Shown here: piece by piece, positions 49,479 to 58,108 of the stretch
How positions within the stretch are numbered: position 1 is the first letter of the stretch
How the letters are laid out: every line of letters begins with the position of its first letter
Assembly: GCA_002479455.1 (NCBI GenBank)
Contig: DLNB01000005.1
Location: 1 to 64,000 of the forward strand
Source: Acetothermia bacterium UBA7521
GTDB lineage: Bacteria; Bipolaricaulota; Bipolaricaulia; Bipolaricaulales; Bipolaricaulaceae
DNA: 64,000 bases
Direction of reading: 5' to 3'
Translations under genes and position numbers: made by a program
Notes under the pieces: model-generated
Told to the model about the DNA's origin: nothing
The model's input: only the letters and a program-made list of their open reading frames with translations
The model's database searches: none

Positions 49479-49590
49479 AGCTCCTCGTGCGGGGAGGCGG
49501 AATGGGACAGGCTGGAGAGCAGATGACGAGACACGGATTGCGTCATGGATTGAGCAGCCATGCCCTCAACTGCCCGAGGGGGGGTCTCGC

Positions 49591-52062
49591 ATGACCTCTC
49601 TGCTTCGGCTCACCGTACATGGGTTCAAATCGTTCCGGCGCCGGGTGGCGCTGGAATTCTACCCAGGGTTCACCTCGATCATCGGGGAGAACGGGACCGG
49701 AAAGTCAAATCTCCTCGATGCTCTCACGTTCGTGATGGGTCGGAGATCCCAGTCGTTGCGTGCGGAACGGATCGAGCACCTCTTGCACGCTCCGGCCAAG
49801 GGAGACCCTGTGGACGAGGCCGAAGTGACCCTGACGCTCGACAACCGCCAGGGCACGTTTGGGGAGATTCTCCCGGATGCTGGGGATGAAGTACACCTCG
49901 CGCGGCGGATCAACCGCACCTCGTCCACGTACCGCATCCAGGGCCGCGTTGCCGCGGCCCGCGATGTGGAAGCCCTCCTCGGACTGGCGGGGATCGAACG
50001 GGACGGGTATCACATCGTCGAACAGGGGATGGTGATTGACGTTCTGGAGCGCTCTCCTCGCGAGCGGCGCGAGATTCTCGACGAGGTGGCGGGGATCGCG
50101 GCCTATGAAGAGCGGAAGGCGAAGGCCATCGAGGAGTTGGGAGAGGTCAAGGAACGGTTGAACACAAGCCGGATCCTCCTTGCCGAGCGGCGGCAGAGGC
50201 TGGCAGCCCTGTACCGAGAGCGTGAGGCGGCCCTCGAGTACCAGGCGCTTTCTTCAGAGCGGGAGAAGATCGCGGCAACCCTCGCCTGGCGCCGATTCCA
50301 GAGCCGGAAGGCAGTTCTAGAGAAGGCGCGGGTCCAGAGCGCGCGCCTTCGCGACACGGTGGATGAGTTGGCTGTCGAGGTCGAGCGCCTCGATCGGGAA
50401 ATCGAAGCTTGCGAACGAGCGGGAAGCGCGAACAGGCCAACAGGCGAGGACGGTCTCACCGAATTTGTGCGGGCGGTAGAGCGGTTGCGGGGTGCGTTGG
50501 CCACGAAAGAAGCGGAGGCCCGCGTCACTGAACGAGAGATCAAATCCCTGAACGAAGCGATCAGCGACATGCGCGACCTCCTGTCTCGGGGAGAACGCGT
50601 TCCTGATGCAGTCCAAGCCGTGCTCGCCCTGAAATGGGATGGGGTGAGGGGCACGTTGAGCCAGCTCACGACCCCCAAGGAGGGGATGGAAGTCGCGTTC
50701 GCCACGGCAGTGGGAGGACATGTCCATGACCTCGTTGTGGAGACCCGCGACCTCGCTCTCCAGGCGGTGCGCCACCTCAAGGAGGGCAAGGTGGGGCGGG
50801 CGCGGTTTCTCCCTCTCGATCGGCTTGCGGTCCCTGCGGTGTCCGCGAAGGCTCGCGCCGCGGCCCGACTGCCGGGGGTGCTCGGGCTTGCTGTGGACTT
50901 CGTGGACTGCCCGAAGGAAGCGCGTCCCGCCCTCCTCTACGTTCTTGGGGACACCCTCATCGCTGAGTCCCTGGAGGCGGTGCGGGATGCCCTTGGCGTA
51001 CGGGTGGTGACGCTCGACGGCGACCTGCTCGAACGGGGTGGGGCGATCGTAGGAGGGTCCCAGGGCCGGCGGGCGGGGGTTGACCTCGGCCCCCGCCAAA
51101 CTCAACTCCGATCCCGTGAAGAGGCGCTCACAAAGCTCCGGGCGGAGATGGAAAAGCTGTCCGCGGAGCTTACCGCGGCAGAAGCGCGCCTCTCCGAACG
51201 GTCGCAGTCCCTCGCCAAGGTCCAGACGGCACGCGCCTCCGAGGAAAGCGACCTCCATGCCCGGCGCGATCGGCGTCGGGAAGCGTACCGCGAGCTGGAG
51301 CGACATCGGGCGAATCTCGCCCGGTTCGAGCGCGAGGCGGCGGAGATCGAGGGCGAACTGGGGGCCATGGGCGAGATCGCCGAACCCGAAGGGGGCGGCG
51401 AGGGAGGCTCGCTCGATGTTCTCCAGGCGCGACTTCGCCAGGCGGAACGACGCCAGGCTGAACTGGGAACGGTCAATCTGCGGGCGATTGAGGAGTACGA
51501 CACGTTCCTCATCGAATTCCAAGACCTGAAAGACCGTGTGGCGACCCTGGAGGCAGAGAAGCACGAAATCGAGCGGTTCATCGGAGAGATCGAGGGGAAG
51601 AAGAAGGAGAAGTTCCTCATCACGATGGAAACCGTATCGGGCGAGTTAAACCGGTTGTTCGGGATTCTGTTTGGCGGCGGAGAGGCGCGTCTTGCCCTCG
51701 CTGAACCGGGGAACATCGCGTCCGGACTCCTGGTCGAGGCCCGTCCGCCGGGGAAGGAACCGCGGTTGCTGGACTCGTTGTCCGGGGGGGAGAAGACCCT
51801 GGTGGCAGTTGCGTTCGTCCTGGCACTGGCCGCGGGTCGTCCGGCCCCGTTCTACTTCTTGGACGAGGTGGACGCAGCACTCGACCGAGCCAACTCCGAG
51901 CGGTTGGCTCGACTCCTGCGGGAGTTCGCCCGGGAGGCGCAGGTGATCATGATCTCCCACAACGAGGAGGTTGTCCGTTACGCCGACCGAGTGTACGGCG
52001 TTCTGTTGCGGGACGGGTCCTCGGAGGTGCTGGGAATGGAGCTGGAGCATGCCCGAGCTTGA
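49591..52062 (+). CDS. smc: Chromosome segregation protein SMC, short-armed
   Basis: 823 residues against about 1150-1190 in usual bacterial SMC. N-terminal head: Walker A GENGTGKSN (32-40). N-arm about 170-338, hinge about 340-495 (VAFATAVGGHVHDLVVETRD, and GAIVGGSQGRRAG at its end). C-arm about 500-685, C-terminal head with LSGGEKTL (730-737) and Walker B FYFLDEVDAALD (755-766). Heads and hinge are normal; each coiled-coil arm has only about 160-185 residues, roughly half the usual length. GAGGGGGGG precedes the ATG. With ScpA and ScpB from the overlapping downstream genes it forms the condensin that organises the chromosome. Confidence 0.95.
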   Translation: MTSLLRLTVHGFKSFRRRVALEFYPGFTSIIGENGTGKSNLLDALTFVMGRRSQSLRAERIEHLLHAPAKGDPVDEAEVTLTLDNRQGTFGEILPDAGDEVHLARRINRTSSTYRIQGRVAAARDVEALLGLAGIERDGYHIVEQGMVIDVLERSPRERREILDEVAGIAAYEERKAKAIEELGEVKERLNTSRILLAERRQRLAALYREREAALEYQALSSEREKIAATLAWRRFQSRKAVLEKARVQSARLRDTVDELAVEVERLDREIEACERAGSANRPTGEDGLTEFVRAVERLRGALATKEAEARVTEREIKSLNEAISDMRDLLSRGERVPDAVQAVLALKWDGVRGTLSQLTTPKEGMEVAFATAVGGHVHDLVVETRDLALQAVRHLKEGKVGRARFLPLDRLAVPAVSAKARAAARLPGVLGLAVDFVDCPKEARPALLYVLGDTLIAESLEAVRDALGVRVVTLDGDLLERGGAIVGGSQGRRAGVDLGPRQTQLRSREEALTKLRAEMEKLSAELTAAEARLSERSQSLAKVQTARASEESDLHARRDRRREAYRELERHRANLARFEREAAEIEGELGAMGEIAEPEGGGEGGSLDVLQARLRQAERRQAELGTVNLRAIEEYDTFLIEFQDLKDRVATLEAEKHEIERFIGEIEGKKKEKFLITMETVSGELNRLFGILFGGGEARLALAEPGNIASGLLVEARPPGKEPRLLDSLSGGEKTLVAVAFVLALAAGRPAPFYFLDEVDAALDRANSERLARLLREFAREAQVIMISHNEEVVRYADRVYGVLLRDGSSEVLGMELEHARA

Positions 52063-52750
52063 GCTGTTCGAACCGCAGGCGTTCACCAAGGCCGATTGGG
52101 AGGGCTTGTTCCGCGGCCTGACCGCGGACCTCGACCCGTGGACGTTTGATCTTGTAGAGCTTATCGGCCGATTCCGTGCCTACGTGGCCGAGAGGGACTT
52201 CGAGTTCGCGGTGCCTGGGCGGATGGTGCTCGCCAGCTCGGTGCTTCTGCGCATGAAGTCGGATTGGGTAAGAGATGGCGGCGCTCCGCCCACAGTGGAC
52301 GAAGCGGTCGAGGAGGTAGCGGCCGAGATCGCTGCGCAAGAAGCATCGGTGTACATTGCCCCCGAACTCCGGCTCCCGCTTCGTCGCGTTCCTCGGGGTC
52401 GGGTCACCGTGCGGGATCTTGGCCGCGCCCTGCGGGCTGCTCTTGCCTCTGAGCGGCGTAGGGCCTCGAAAGGGACGGACTTCTCTCCCGAAGACCTCGG
52501 GTTCGAAATAAGTGAAGAACCCTTCACGAGCCGTGCCCAGCGACTCTTCGCCTTCCTCCTGACCCTGGTCAACGGAGAACGGGTCATCCCGTTTCGCACT
52601 GTGGTCAAGGATCCCGATCCGGGAGAGAAGGTGGCACGACTGATGGAGCTTCTTCACCTCGATGCCGAAGGGCGGGTTCGGCTGTTCCAGGAGGAATTCC
52701 TGGGGGAAATCCTCGTCGAGGTCCCGGATGGAAGCCAAAGCCCTCGTTGA
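52049..52750 (+). CDS. scpA: Segregation and condensation protein ScpA
   Basis: 233 residues, kleisin subunit. The N-terminal part (ELELFEPQAFTKADWEGLFR and the helices to about 75) binds the SMC neck, and the C-terminal winged helix (about 165-225; PFTSRAQRLFAFLLTLVNGERVIPF) binds the other head. It overlaps the 3' end of smc by 14 nt. The sequence is divergent from model ScpA, but the position between smc and scpB and the helix pattern make the call firm. Confidence 0.85.
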   Translation: MPELELFEPQAFTKADWEGLFRGLTADLDPWTFDLVELIGRFRAYVAERDFEFAVPGRMVLASSVLLRMKSDWVRDGGAPPTVDEAVEEVAAEIAAQEASVYIAPELRLPLRRVPRGRVTVRDLGRALRAALASERRRASKGTDFSPEDLGFEISEEPFTSRAQRLFAFLLTLVNGERVIPFRTVVKDPDPGEKVARLMELLHLDAEGRVRLFQEEFLGEILVEVPDGSQSPR

Positions 52751-53216
52751 GGCGGCCCTGTTTGTGGCCGACCGCCCCCTCTCGCTTGCCCAACTGTCCG
52801 CTGCGCTCGAACTCTCCGAGCCGGCCGTGGGCCGACTGATCCAGGCCCTGGCCGACGAATGCGCCACCCCGGACCGGGGTGTTGAGCTCGTCCACGAAGG
52901 CGGCGGTTACGTGTTGCGGGTGAAGGGCGAACTCGCTTCTGCCGTCCGTCCCTTCGCTCCACACCAGGACATTCCTGAGCAGACCCTGCGCACCCTTGCT
53001 GTGATCACCTACCATGCGCCGGTGCTGCAGTCCGAGGTCGTGAAGATGCGGGGCCAGCGCGCCTACGGGCAGATCGGCGAGCTCGTTGCCCGCGGGTTCG
53101 TCGCTGCCGAGGTTCAAGGTCCGACGAAGGTTCTCACCGTGACCCCCGCGCTGCTGACCTACTTCGGCGCGTCATCCCTCGATGAGCTGCGGGTGCAGCT
53201 TGGCCCTTCCAGTTGA
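52728..53216 (+). CDS. scpB: Segregation and condensation protein ScpB
   Basis: 162 residues with two winged-helix domains. Typical stretches are VEAALFVADRPLSLAQLSAAL, TLRTLAVITYHAPVLQSEVVKMRG and LVARGFVAAEVQGPTKVLTVTPALLTYFG. It dimerises and binds the middle of ScpA in the SMC complex. It overlaps scpA by 23 nt. The end of the gene contains the promoter of the ribosomal protein genes that follow. Confidence 0.93.
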   Translation: MEAKALVEAALFVADRPLSLAQLSAALELSEPAVGRLIQALADECATPDRGVELVHEGGGYVLRVKGELASAVRPFAPHQDIPEQTLRTLAVITYHAPVLQSEVVKMRGQRAYGQIGELVARGFVAAEVQGPTKVLTVTPALLTYFGASSLDELRVQLGPSS

Positions 53217-53241
53217 CGGCGTTCAAGCCGTGGGATAGCAT
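53213..53241 (+). promoter_or_regulatory. Promoter of rpsI-rpmE at the end of scpB
   Basis: -35 TTGACG (53213-53218, containing the scpB stop), 17-nt spacer, -10 TAGCAT (53236-53241), giving a leader of about 40 nt. It allows the ribosomal genes to be expressed apart from smc-scpAB. Confidence 0.6.
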
Positions 53242-53287
53242 TCCCCCCGGATTTCAGCGCAACGTTTGGTAGGAGGTGGAGATTCCC

Positions 53288-53731
53288 TTGGAGCAGGTAG
53301 CAGAAGAGACTCGCCGTGCGTCCGCGACCGCGGGCGGCTTTCACGGTGTGGGCCGCCGGAAAGAGGCCGTGGCCCGGGTGTACTTGAAGGAGGGCGATGG
53401 TCAGATCCGTGTAAACGGGCGCCCCGCGGAGGCGTACTTCTCGGCGTTCTCGTTCGGGACCGATCACCTGAACCGCCATCTCTTATCTCCCTTCTATGCC
53501 ACTGGGACCATCGGCCGGTATGCGGTGCGCGCACGTGTTGAGGGCGGCGGCCCTACTGGTCAACTGGAGGCGGTGCGTCTGGGGATTGCCCGAGCACTGG
53601 TCGAGATGACCCCCGAGTTCAAGAAGCCCTTGAAGGACGCTGGGCTTCTCACCCGTGACTCCCGCGCCGTCGAGCGGAAGAAGTACGGCCACCGCAAGGC
53701 GCGAAAGAAAGAGCAGTACTCGAAGCGGTGA
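53288..53731 (+). CDS. rpsI: 30S ribosomal protein S9
   Basis: 147 residues from a TTG codon. Core S9 motifs are [54 protein letters not shown] and the basic C-terminal tail [11 protein letters not shown] that reaches the ribosomal P site. The start is uncertain. A GTG 12 nt upstream lies within the AGGAGGTGG ribosome site, so the TTG with 11-nt spacing is preferred. L13 (rplM), the usual partner gene, is not next to it; scpB precedes and rpmE follows by 4 nt. Confidence 0.93.
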   Translation: MEQVAEETRRASATAGGFHGVGRRKEAVARVYLKEGDGQIRVNGRPAEAYFSAFSFGTDHLNRHLLSPFYATGTIGRYAVRARVEGGGPTGQLEAVRLGIARALVEMTPEFKKPLKDAGLLTRDSRAVERKKYGHRKARKKEQYSKR

Positions 53732-53735
53732 TACG

Positions 53736-53999
53736 ATGAAAGAGGGAATGCATCCCCAGGTTCACAAGACGGCCATTCGCTGCAGTTGCGGAGCGGAGTT
53801 CGAGACGACCTCCACCAAGAAAGACCTGCGTGTGGACGTGTGTTCAAAGTGTCATCCTTTCTTCACGGGCGAGACGCGCCTTGTGGACGCCGAGGGGAGG
53901 GTGGAGCGGTTCGCCCGCAAATACGGGAACTGGCAGGAGGCGACCAAGAAGCCGCCCGAAGAGAAGAAACCGGCCCGGAAGACCAAGAAGCGCGCGTAA
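53736..53999 (+). CDS. rpmE: 50S ribosomal protein L31, zinc-binding form
   Basis: 87 residues. [12 protein letters not shown] at the start and the four zinc cysteines C16, C18, C36 and C39 ([16 protein letters not shown]) mark the C+ form of L31. The tail beyond residue 70 is Lys/Pro-rich and longer than usual. It starts 4 nt after rpsI, and its stop shares a base with the ATG of the DUF1385 gene (TAATG). Zinc is needed for the fold; no zinc-free paralogue is in the window. Confidence 0.93.
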   Translation: MKEGMHPQVHKTAIRCSCGAEFETTSTKKDLRVDVCSKCHPFFTGETRLVDAEGRVERFARKYGNWQEATKKPPEEKKPARKTKKRA

Positions 54000-54865
54000 T
54001 GCCGATCGGGGGGCAAGCGGTCATCGAGGGGGTCATGCTCCAAGACGGCCCGAAGGTGGTTTTGGCCGTGCGCACCCCCGAAGGGGCAGTTGCCGTAGAG
54101 CCTCTTCCTACGAGGTTCTCTGCCCCGCGGCTGGAGAGGATTCCCTTTGCTCGTGGCCCCCTCAAGCTTGTTCAGATGCTCGCCCTCGGCTGGGCTGCCC
54201 TGAGGCGGTCGGCCGAGCTGGCTCACCCTGAAGACGCCCCGGCGTCACGCTGGGAGAACCTGGCGATCATCCTGTTCGTGGTGGTGTTCCTCGTGGGCGG
54301 GTTCATGCTCCTTCCCGCCTACATCACCGGCCTCACCGGGATTGGAAATCGGATTCTGTTCAACCTCGTGGAGGGTGGAGTCCGTGTTGCCTTCTTCCTG
54401 TGCTATTTGGGGGCGATCTCGTTCCTTCCCGACATCCGGCGGGTGTTCCAGTACCACGGGGCTGAACACAAGGTCGTCCACGCCTATGAGGAGGGCGAGG
54501 CGTCCGTGCCCGATGCCCGCAGGAAAAGCCCCATCCACCCCCGGTGCGGGACGAGCTTCCTCCTCTTGTTTGTGGTGGTAGCGATCCTCGTCTTCTCGGT
54601 CGTGCCGACACCCAACATCTGGATCCGGCTCGTGGGCCGGTTGCTCCTCTTGCCGGTTGTGGCGGGCCTGACCTACGAGATCCTTCGGTTCGGATCGCGG
54701 CATCCGCGGGCATGGTGGCTGAGGCCCCTTCTTGTCCCCGGGCTCCTCCTGCAGCGCTTCACAACCCGCGAGCCGTCAGACGACCAGATCGAGGTCGCCC
54801 TGGCCGCCTTGCGCTATGTGACCGATCCCGCCAGCGAACGAAGCGTCTCCACCACCGGCGCGTAG
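53999..54865 (+). CDS. DUF1385 (YqhQ-like) membrane protein
   Basis: 288 residues. N-terminal PIGGQAVIEGVMLQ with the GGQAVIEGVMM-type family motif, membrane helices near 85-105, 120-145, 190-210 and 215-235, and the loop YHGAEHKVVHAYEEGE with SPIHPRCGTSFLLL. The function of DUF1385 is unknown; it is commonly encoded between rpmE and prfA in Firmicutes and Thermotogae. Here prfA is missing and the 3' end overlaps the convergent PHP gene by 52 nt. Confidence 0.92.
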   Translation: MPIGGQAVIEGVMLQDGPKVVLAVRTPEGAVAVEPLPTRFSAPRLERIPFARGPLKLVQMLALGWAALRRSAELAHPEDAPASRWENLAIILFVVVFLVGGFMLLPAYITGLTGIGNRILFNLVEGGVRVAFFLCYLGAISFLPDIRRVFQYHGAEHKVVHAYEEGEASVPDARRKSPIHPRCGTSFLLLFVVVAILVFSVVPTPNIWIRLVGRLLLLPVVAGLTYEILRFGSRHPRAWWLRPLLVPGLLLQRFTTREPSDDQIEVALAALRYVTDPASERSVSTTGA

Positions 54866-55671
54866 GGTACCCGCATCGCTCCGATCGTATCCTTCACCGA
54901 TCCAGGGCCGTGGTCGTCGGAGCCACCTGTGGGGATCAAGTCCATATTCTGGGCGAGGTTCGCCACCGCTTCGGGATCGGCCTGCAAAGGCTGACGGGAC
55001 GTCTCGTACGGATAGTGCACCTCTACCGCGGACAGGCCCTCCCTGATCAGAGCGGCGAGGGTACTCCTCCAGTCGAACACGGACAAGAAGCACGGATGGG
55101 CAAGGGACGCTACTCCACCTGCCGCCCGGATCGCGGCGATGACCTGGCGGCTTGTCGGTCGGGGGAGAGGCACGTAGCACGGTGCGCCCTGGGCGAGGAA
55201 CCGGCGGAACGCGTCGTCGTAGTCCACCGCCAGCCCGTGCTGGATAAGGAGCGCTGCGAGGTGAGGACGGCCCACGGAACCCGCGGCGCCAGAGATCACG
55301 TCTTCTAATGAGAATTCCGCCTCCGCGACTTCCTGGCAGCGCATCACCATCGTGCCCATCCGCTTCCGGCGCTCGTGGGCCATCCAGGTGAACAGCTCCA
55401 TCAGCGCCGGATGCCTGGGGGAGAGGAAGTACCCGAGGATCTCGCCGCGCTGGCCGGCGACGTCGGCCTTCACCTCGACACCGCAGATGACCGCGATCCC
55501 GTCGAAACAAGCCACGGGAGCGCACAGCTCCGGCCCGATCGTGTCATGATCGGTGATCGCAATGGCCGAAAGCCCAACCCCGGATGCTCGCCTCACCATA
55601 CCGTCTAGGTCGAGAGTTCCGTCGGACCACCGCGTGTGAAGGTGAAGGTCAGCCCATCGTTGGGTTGACAT
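54814..55671 (-). CDS. PHP-domain phosphoesterase
   Basis: 285 residues. Metal ligands of the PHP fold are visible in DLHLHTRWSDGT (8-19), ITDHDTIGPE (about 39-48), SLAHPCFLS and TGGSDDHGPG (about 250-259). This subtype (YciV/RNase AM- or TrpH-like) hydrolyses nucleoside 3',5'-bisphosphates or short RNA 5' ends. It overlaps nusB by 23 nt upstream and the convergent DUF1385 gene downstream. Last gene of the efp operon. Confidence 0.88.
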   Translation of the reverse strand: MSTQRWADLHLHTRWSDGTLDLDGMVRRASGVGLSAIAITDHDTIGPELCAPVACFDGIAVICGVEVKADVAGQRGEILGYFLSPRHPALMELFTWMAHERRKRMGTMVMRCQEVAEAEFSLEDVISGAAGSVGRPHLAALLIQHGLAVDYDDAFRRFLAQGAPCYVPLPRPTSRQVIAAIRAAGGVASLAHPCFLSVFDWRSTLAALIREGLSAVEVHYPYETSRQPLQADPEAVANLAQNMDLIPTGGSDDHGPGSVKDTIGAMRVPYAPVVETLRSLAGSVT

Positions 55672-56044
55672 CGCGCTCCTTCCACACTCGGTCGAGGATC
55701 CCGTTGATCACCGCTGGGGCCTGGTCTGTCCCGTAGGCCTTGGCCAGCTCGACCGCTTCGTTGATGACCACTTCCGGTGGGGTGTCCGTGTACAGGAGTT
55801 CGTACAGGGCGAGCCGCAAGATGTTGCGGTCGACCAGCGGGAGCCGGTCCAGCCCCCACCCGAGGGCCCGCCTGTCGATGATGGAGTCGATCTCTGCCTG
55901 GTGCGCGTGGACTCCGGCGAGGAGGGCATGGGCAAACGCGATCTCACCGGGTTCTTCGTCGTTGACCAGATTGTCAGGTGAAGACGGGAGATACTCGTGA
56001 CGGTAGAGAGACCGCAGGACCGCCTCTCGGGCTTGGCGGCGCAC
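55649..56044 (-). CDS. nusB: Transcription antitermination factor NusB
   Basis: 131 residues from a GTG placed 1 nt after the stop of the AmaP-like gene. NusB features: VRRQAREAVLRSLYRHEY at the N-terminus, LPLVDRNILRLALYELLY in the middle and VVINEAVELAKAYGTDQAPAVINGILD at the end, quoted here as family landmarks in residues 1-18, 68-85 and 92-118. It binds boxA RNA with S10 in rRNA antitermination. The operon place after asp23 genes is known from Firmicutes. Confidence 0.93.
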   Translation of the reverse strand: MRRQAREAVLRSLYRHEYLPSSPDNLVNDEEPGEIAFAHALLAGVHAHQAEIDSIIDRRALGWGLDRLPLVDRNILRLALYELLYTDTPPEVVINEAVELAKAYGTDQAPAVINGILDRVWKERDVNPTMG

Positions 56045-56045
56045 G

Positions 56046-56561
56046 CTACCGGCTGCGGCTGGGCCGCGCTGCCCCCTCCACGACCATTCGCACCTCAGGG
56101 ACCTCGAGACCCGTCTTCGCGGACACTTCTTGGGCGAGCAGGCTTTGTAGCCGCTCGGCGAGCGCGGGGACCTCTTCCCCGGGTGGAAGGCGGAGCGTGA
56201 TCTGCAAGGCCAAGCCCTCGCCCATCGGGCGGATGTGGACACGGAATCTGTGCAGGCCGAGCTCTTCCCGCAGGAGGATCCCTGCCATCTCCCGCACCGT
56301 GTCAGCCGTGATGAGGATCATCCCTTTCGGTCCCTGCCGCCGCAGCGCCCGCCGCACGGTAAGGCGATTGAGAGCGATCCGGATGAACACCGCGGCCGCG
56401 CCGACGAGCGTGATCGCCCACAGCACGAAGACCGCCTGCACCACGGGTGAGGGCACCGACAGTCCGAGGTCGCCCCACGCAATGGCCACCACCGCCGCGA
56501 CCATCGCCCCTGCCGCCAAGAGCAAGGAGAGCGCACCGGCTGCAAAAACGTATCCACTCAT
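56046..56561 (-). CDS. AmaP-like membrane protein of the Asp23 group
   Basis: 171 residues. Two N-terminal membrane helices (about 8-30 and 42-62) precede a small soluble alpha/beta domain (about 78-160; MILITADTVREMAGILLREE) resembling the Asp23/Gls24 fold. In Firmicutes AmaP anchors Asp23 to the membrane and is part of cell-envelope stress homeostasis. It overlaps the preceding Asp23 gene by 4 nt. The call rests on topology and context. Confidence 0.75.
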   Translation of the reverse strand: MSGYVFAAGALSLLLAAGAMVAAVVAIAWGDLGLSVPSPVVQAVFVLWAITLVGAAAVFIRIALNRLTVRRALRRQGPKGMILITADTVREMAGILLREELGLHRFRVHIRPMGEGLALQITLRLPPGEEVPALAERLQSLLAQEVSAKTGLEVPEVRMVVEGAARPSRSR

Positions 56562-56935
56562 GAGAACCTGTCCTTTCGCCGCCCCTCCTCGGGGAACACC
56601 ACCCGCACCACTTCCACATCCACTTCATCCACAGGTAGGGCGGTCATCTTCTCCACTTCGTTCTTGACCTTCGTCTGGAGTCCTTGGGCCACCTCTTGGA
56701 TGGCGTGGCCGTGCAACACGCCCACCTTGAGGGCGAGCTTCACTCGCCCCTCCGCAAGCTCGACCTCGACGAGCCGCCGAACCGCCTCGCCACGGGGCAT
56801 CGTTCCTCCCTTGGGAGGCGCTACGCCCGCCACGTCGGTTGCAGCAAGCCCGGCAATGGTGGCGATGACGTCCCGAGAGATCGAGATCTGTCCGTCTTCG
56901 GGGCTCTCTCCGATCAACTCCTCATCTCTCGGCAT
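56558..56935 (-). CDS. Asp23/Gls24 family protein
   Basis: 125 residues. QISISRDVIATIAGLAATDVAG at the N-terminus and VGVLHGHAIQEVAQGLQTKV in the second half are the Asp23 (DUF322) pattern. It is membrane-associated through the AmaP-like partner. Overlaps both neighbouring genes. Second of two adjacent Asp23 paralogues. Confidence 0.88.
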   Translation of the reverse strand: MPRDEELIGESPEDGQISISRDVIATIAGLAATDVAGVAPPKGGTMPRGEAVRRLVEVELAEGRVKLALKVGVLHGHAIQEVAQGLQTKVKNEVEKMTALPVDEVDVEVVRVVFPEEGRRKDRFS

Positions 56936-57314
56936 CTTCCCCCCTCTCGTCGAGCATCAGGATCTCCTCGGGTGGGATCACGTTGCGCACGTGCACGTCT
57001 ACCCGACCTACCCGGATACCCACCATCGTCTCCAGGTCTTCCCGCGCTCGCCGCTGCACAACCTGGGCAACTTGGTGCACAGAGTATCCCAACACCACGG
57101 CGATGCGGAGCTCAACATCGGCCACAGCGCCCCGAATGGCTATCTGCACGCCCTCCTCTCCTCCGGCGAGGAGGCCCATGATGCCTCCTCCCCCGCGCAA
57201 GGGACGCACCCCCTCGACCCCTTCGATCGCCCGCATGGCAATCGCCGAGAGGACCTCTTGACGGATGGCTACGCGACCCAGCGGCTGTGGCACCTCCCAC
57301 CGTTGTTCCGGCAA
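56922..57314 (-). CDS. Asp23/Gls24 family protein
   Basis: 130 residues. GRVAIRQEVLSAIAMRAIEGVEG and the central VVLGYSVHQVAQVVQRRAREDLE, at residues 13-35 and 72-94, follow the Asp23 (DUF322) pattern. It starts right after the efp stop and overlaps the next Asp23 gene by 14 nt. It has a Gly-rich loop (GGGGIMGLLAGGEEG) not found in the second paralogue. Confidence 0.88.
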   Translation of the reverse strand: MPEQRWEVPQPLGRVAIRQEVLSAIAMRAIEGVEGVRPLRGGGGIMGLLAGGEEGVQIAIRGAVADVELRIAVVLGYSVHQVAQVVQRRAREDLETMVGIRVGRVDVHVRNVIPPEEILMLDERGEDAER

Positions 57315-57878
57315 TCAGCTCACCCGTTCCACATAGGCACCGCTGCGCGTGTCCACTCGAATCACCTCTCCCGTGGTCACGAAGAGCGGAACCTTGACCA
57401 CAAGCCCTGTCTGCAGCGTGGCCGGCTTCTCCCCTCCAGTGGCCGTGTCGCCCTTGATCCCCGGCGGCGCTTCGACCACCCGGAGGTCCACGAAGTTCGG
57501 GGGAACGACCTTCACCATTCGGTCCTGGTAGAAGAGGCCCGTGAAGTCGAGCCCTTCCACGAGGTAACCTTTGAACGGCTCGACCACGTCGGCAGACAGC
57601 TCGTGCTGCTCAAACGACTCCTTGTCCATGAACGTGTATTTTCCGCCCGCCTGGTAGAGGTACTGGAGAATCCGTGTCTCCATGTACGCGGTTTCCAGAC
57701 TATCCGAATCTTTCAGAGTCTTGGAGATGACCCGGCCGCTCCGGAGGTCCTTCATCTTCGCCCTCACGAACGCTCCCCCGCGGCCGATCTTGACGTGCTC
57801 GAACTCGGTCACCTCGTAGAGGTCATCGTCAAAGACGAGGGTCATCCCCCGTGAGATCTCACCGATCGAAATGCCCAT
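57315..57878 (-). CDS. efp: Translation elongation factor P with arginine tip
   Basis: 187 residues, three beta domains as usual (KOW-like, OB1, OB2). GAGGAGG precedes the ATG. EF-P relieves ribosome stalling at polyproline. The residue at the tip of the loop that is modified in other bacteria is R33 (KIGRGGAF), aligning with E. coli K34 and Pseudomonas R32. An Arg tip is rhamnosylated by EarP in some proteobacteria; no earP or epmA gene lies in this window. First gene of efp-asp23-asp23-amaP-nusB-PHP. Confidence 0.95.
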   Translation of the reverse strand: MGISIGEISRGMTLVFDDDLYEVTEFEHVKIGRGGAFVRAKMKDLRSGRVISKTLKDSDSLETAYMETRILQYLYQAGGKYTFMDKESFEQHELSADVVEPFKGYLVEGLDFTGLFYQDRMVKVVPPNFVDLRVVEAPPGIKGDTATGGEKPATLQTGLVVKVPLFVTTGEVIRVDTRSGAYVERVS

Positions 57879-57901
57879 TCCATGCCTCCTCGGATGTACC
57901 G

Positions 57902-57930
57902 TTTATACCCGCCCTCTCAAGCCTAGACAA
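57902..57930 (-). promoter_or_regulatory. Promoter of the efp operon
   Basis: -35 TTGTCT (57925-57930), 17-nt spacer, -10 TATAAA (57902-57907), 23 nt before the efp ATG, with a strong Shine-Dalgarno sequence between. Confidence 0.65.
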
Positions 57931-58108
57931 CTGCCGGGCCCCCAGAGAGACCTGAGGGTACCCGACAGGTGACCTCGGTCCTGGGGAAGAGGGTGCGCTG
58001 CTGGCGACCCTGAGATCCTCCCGGATGGCGACAGCCTACATCCGTTTTGGGGAGGTACGTCGGTAACCTCCGCTACAGACGCTGCTCGGCGGCGTACAAG
58101 GGGGACAG

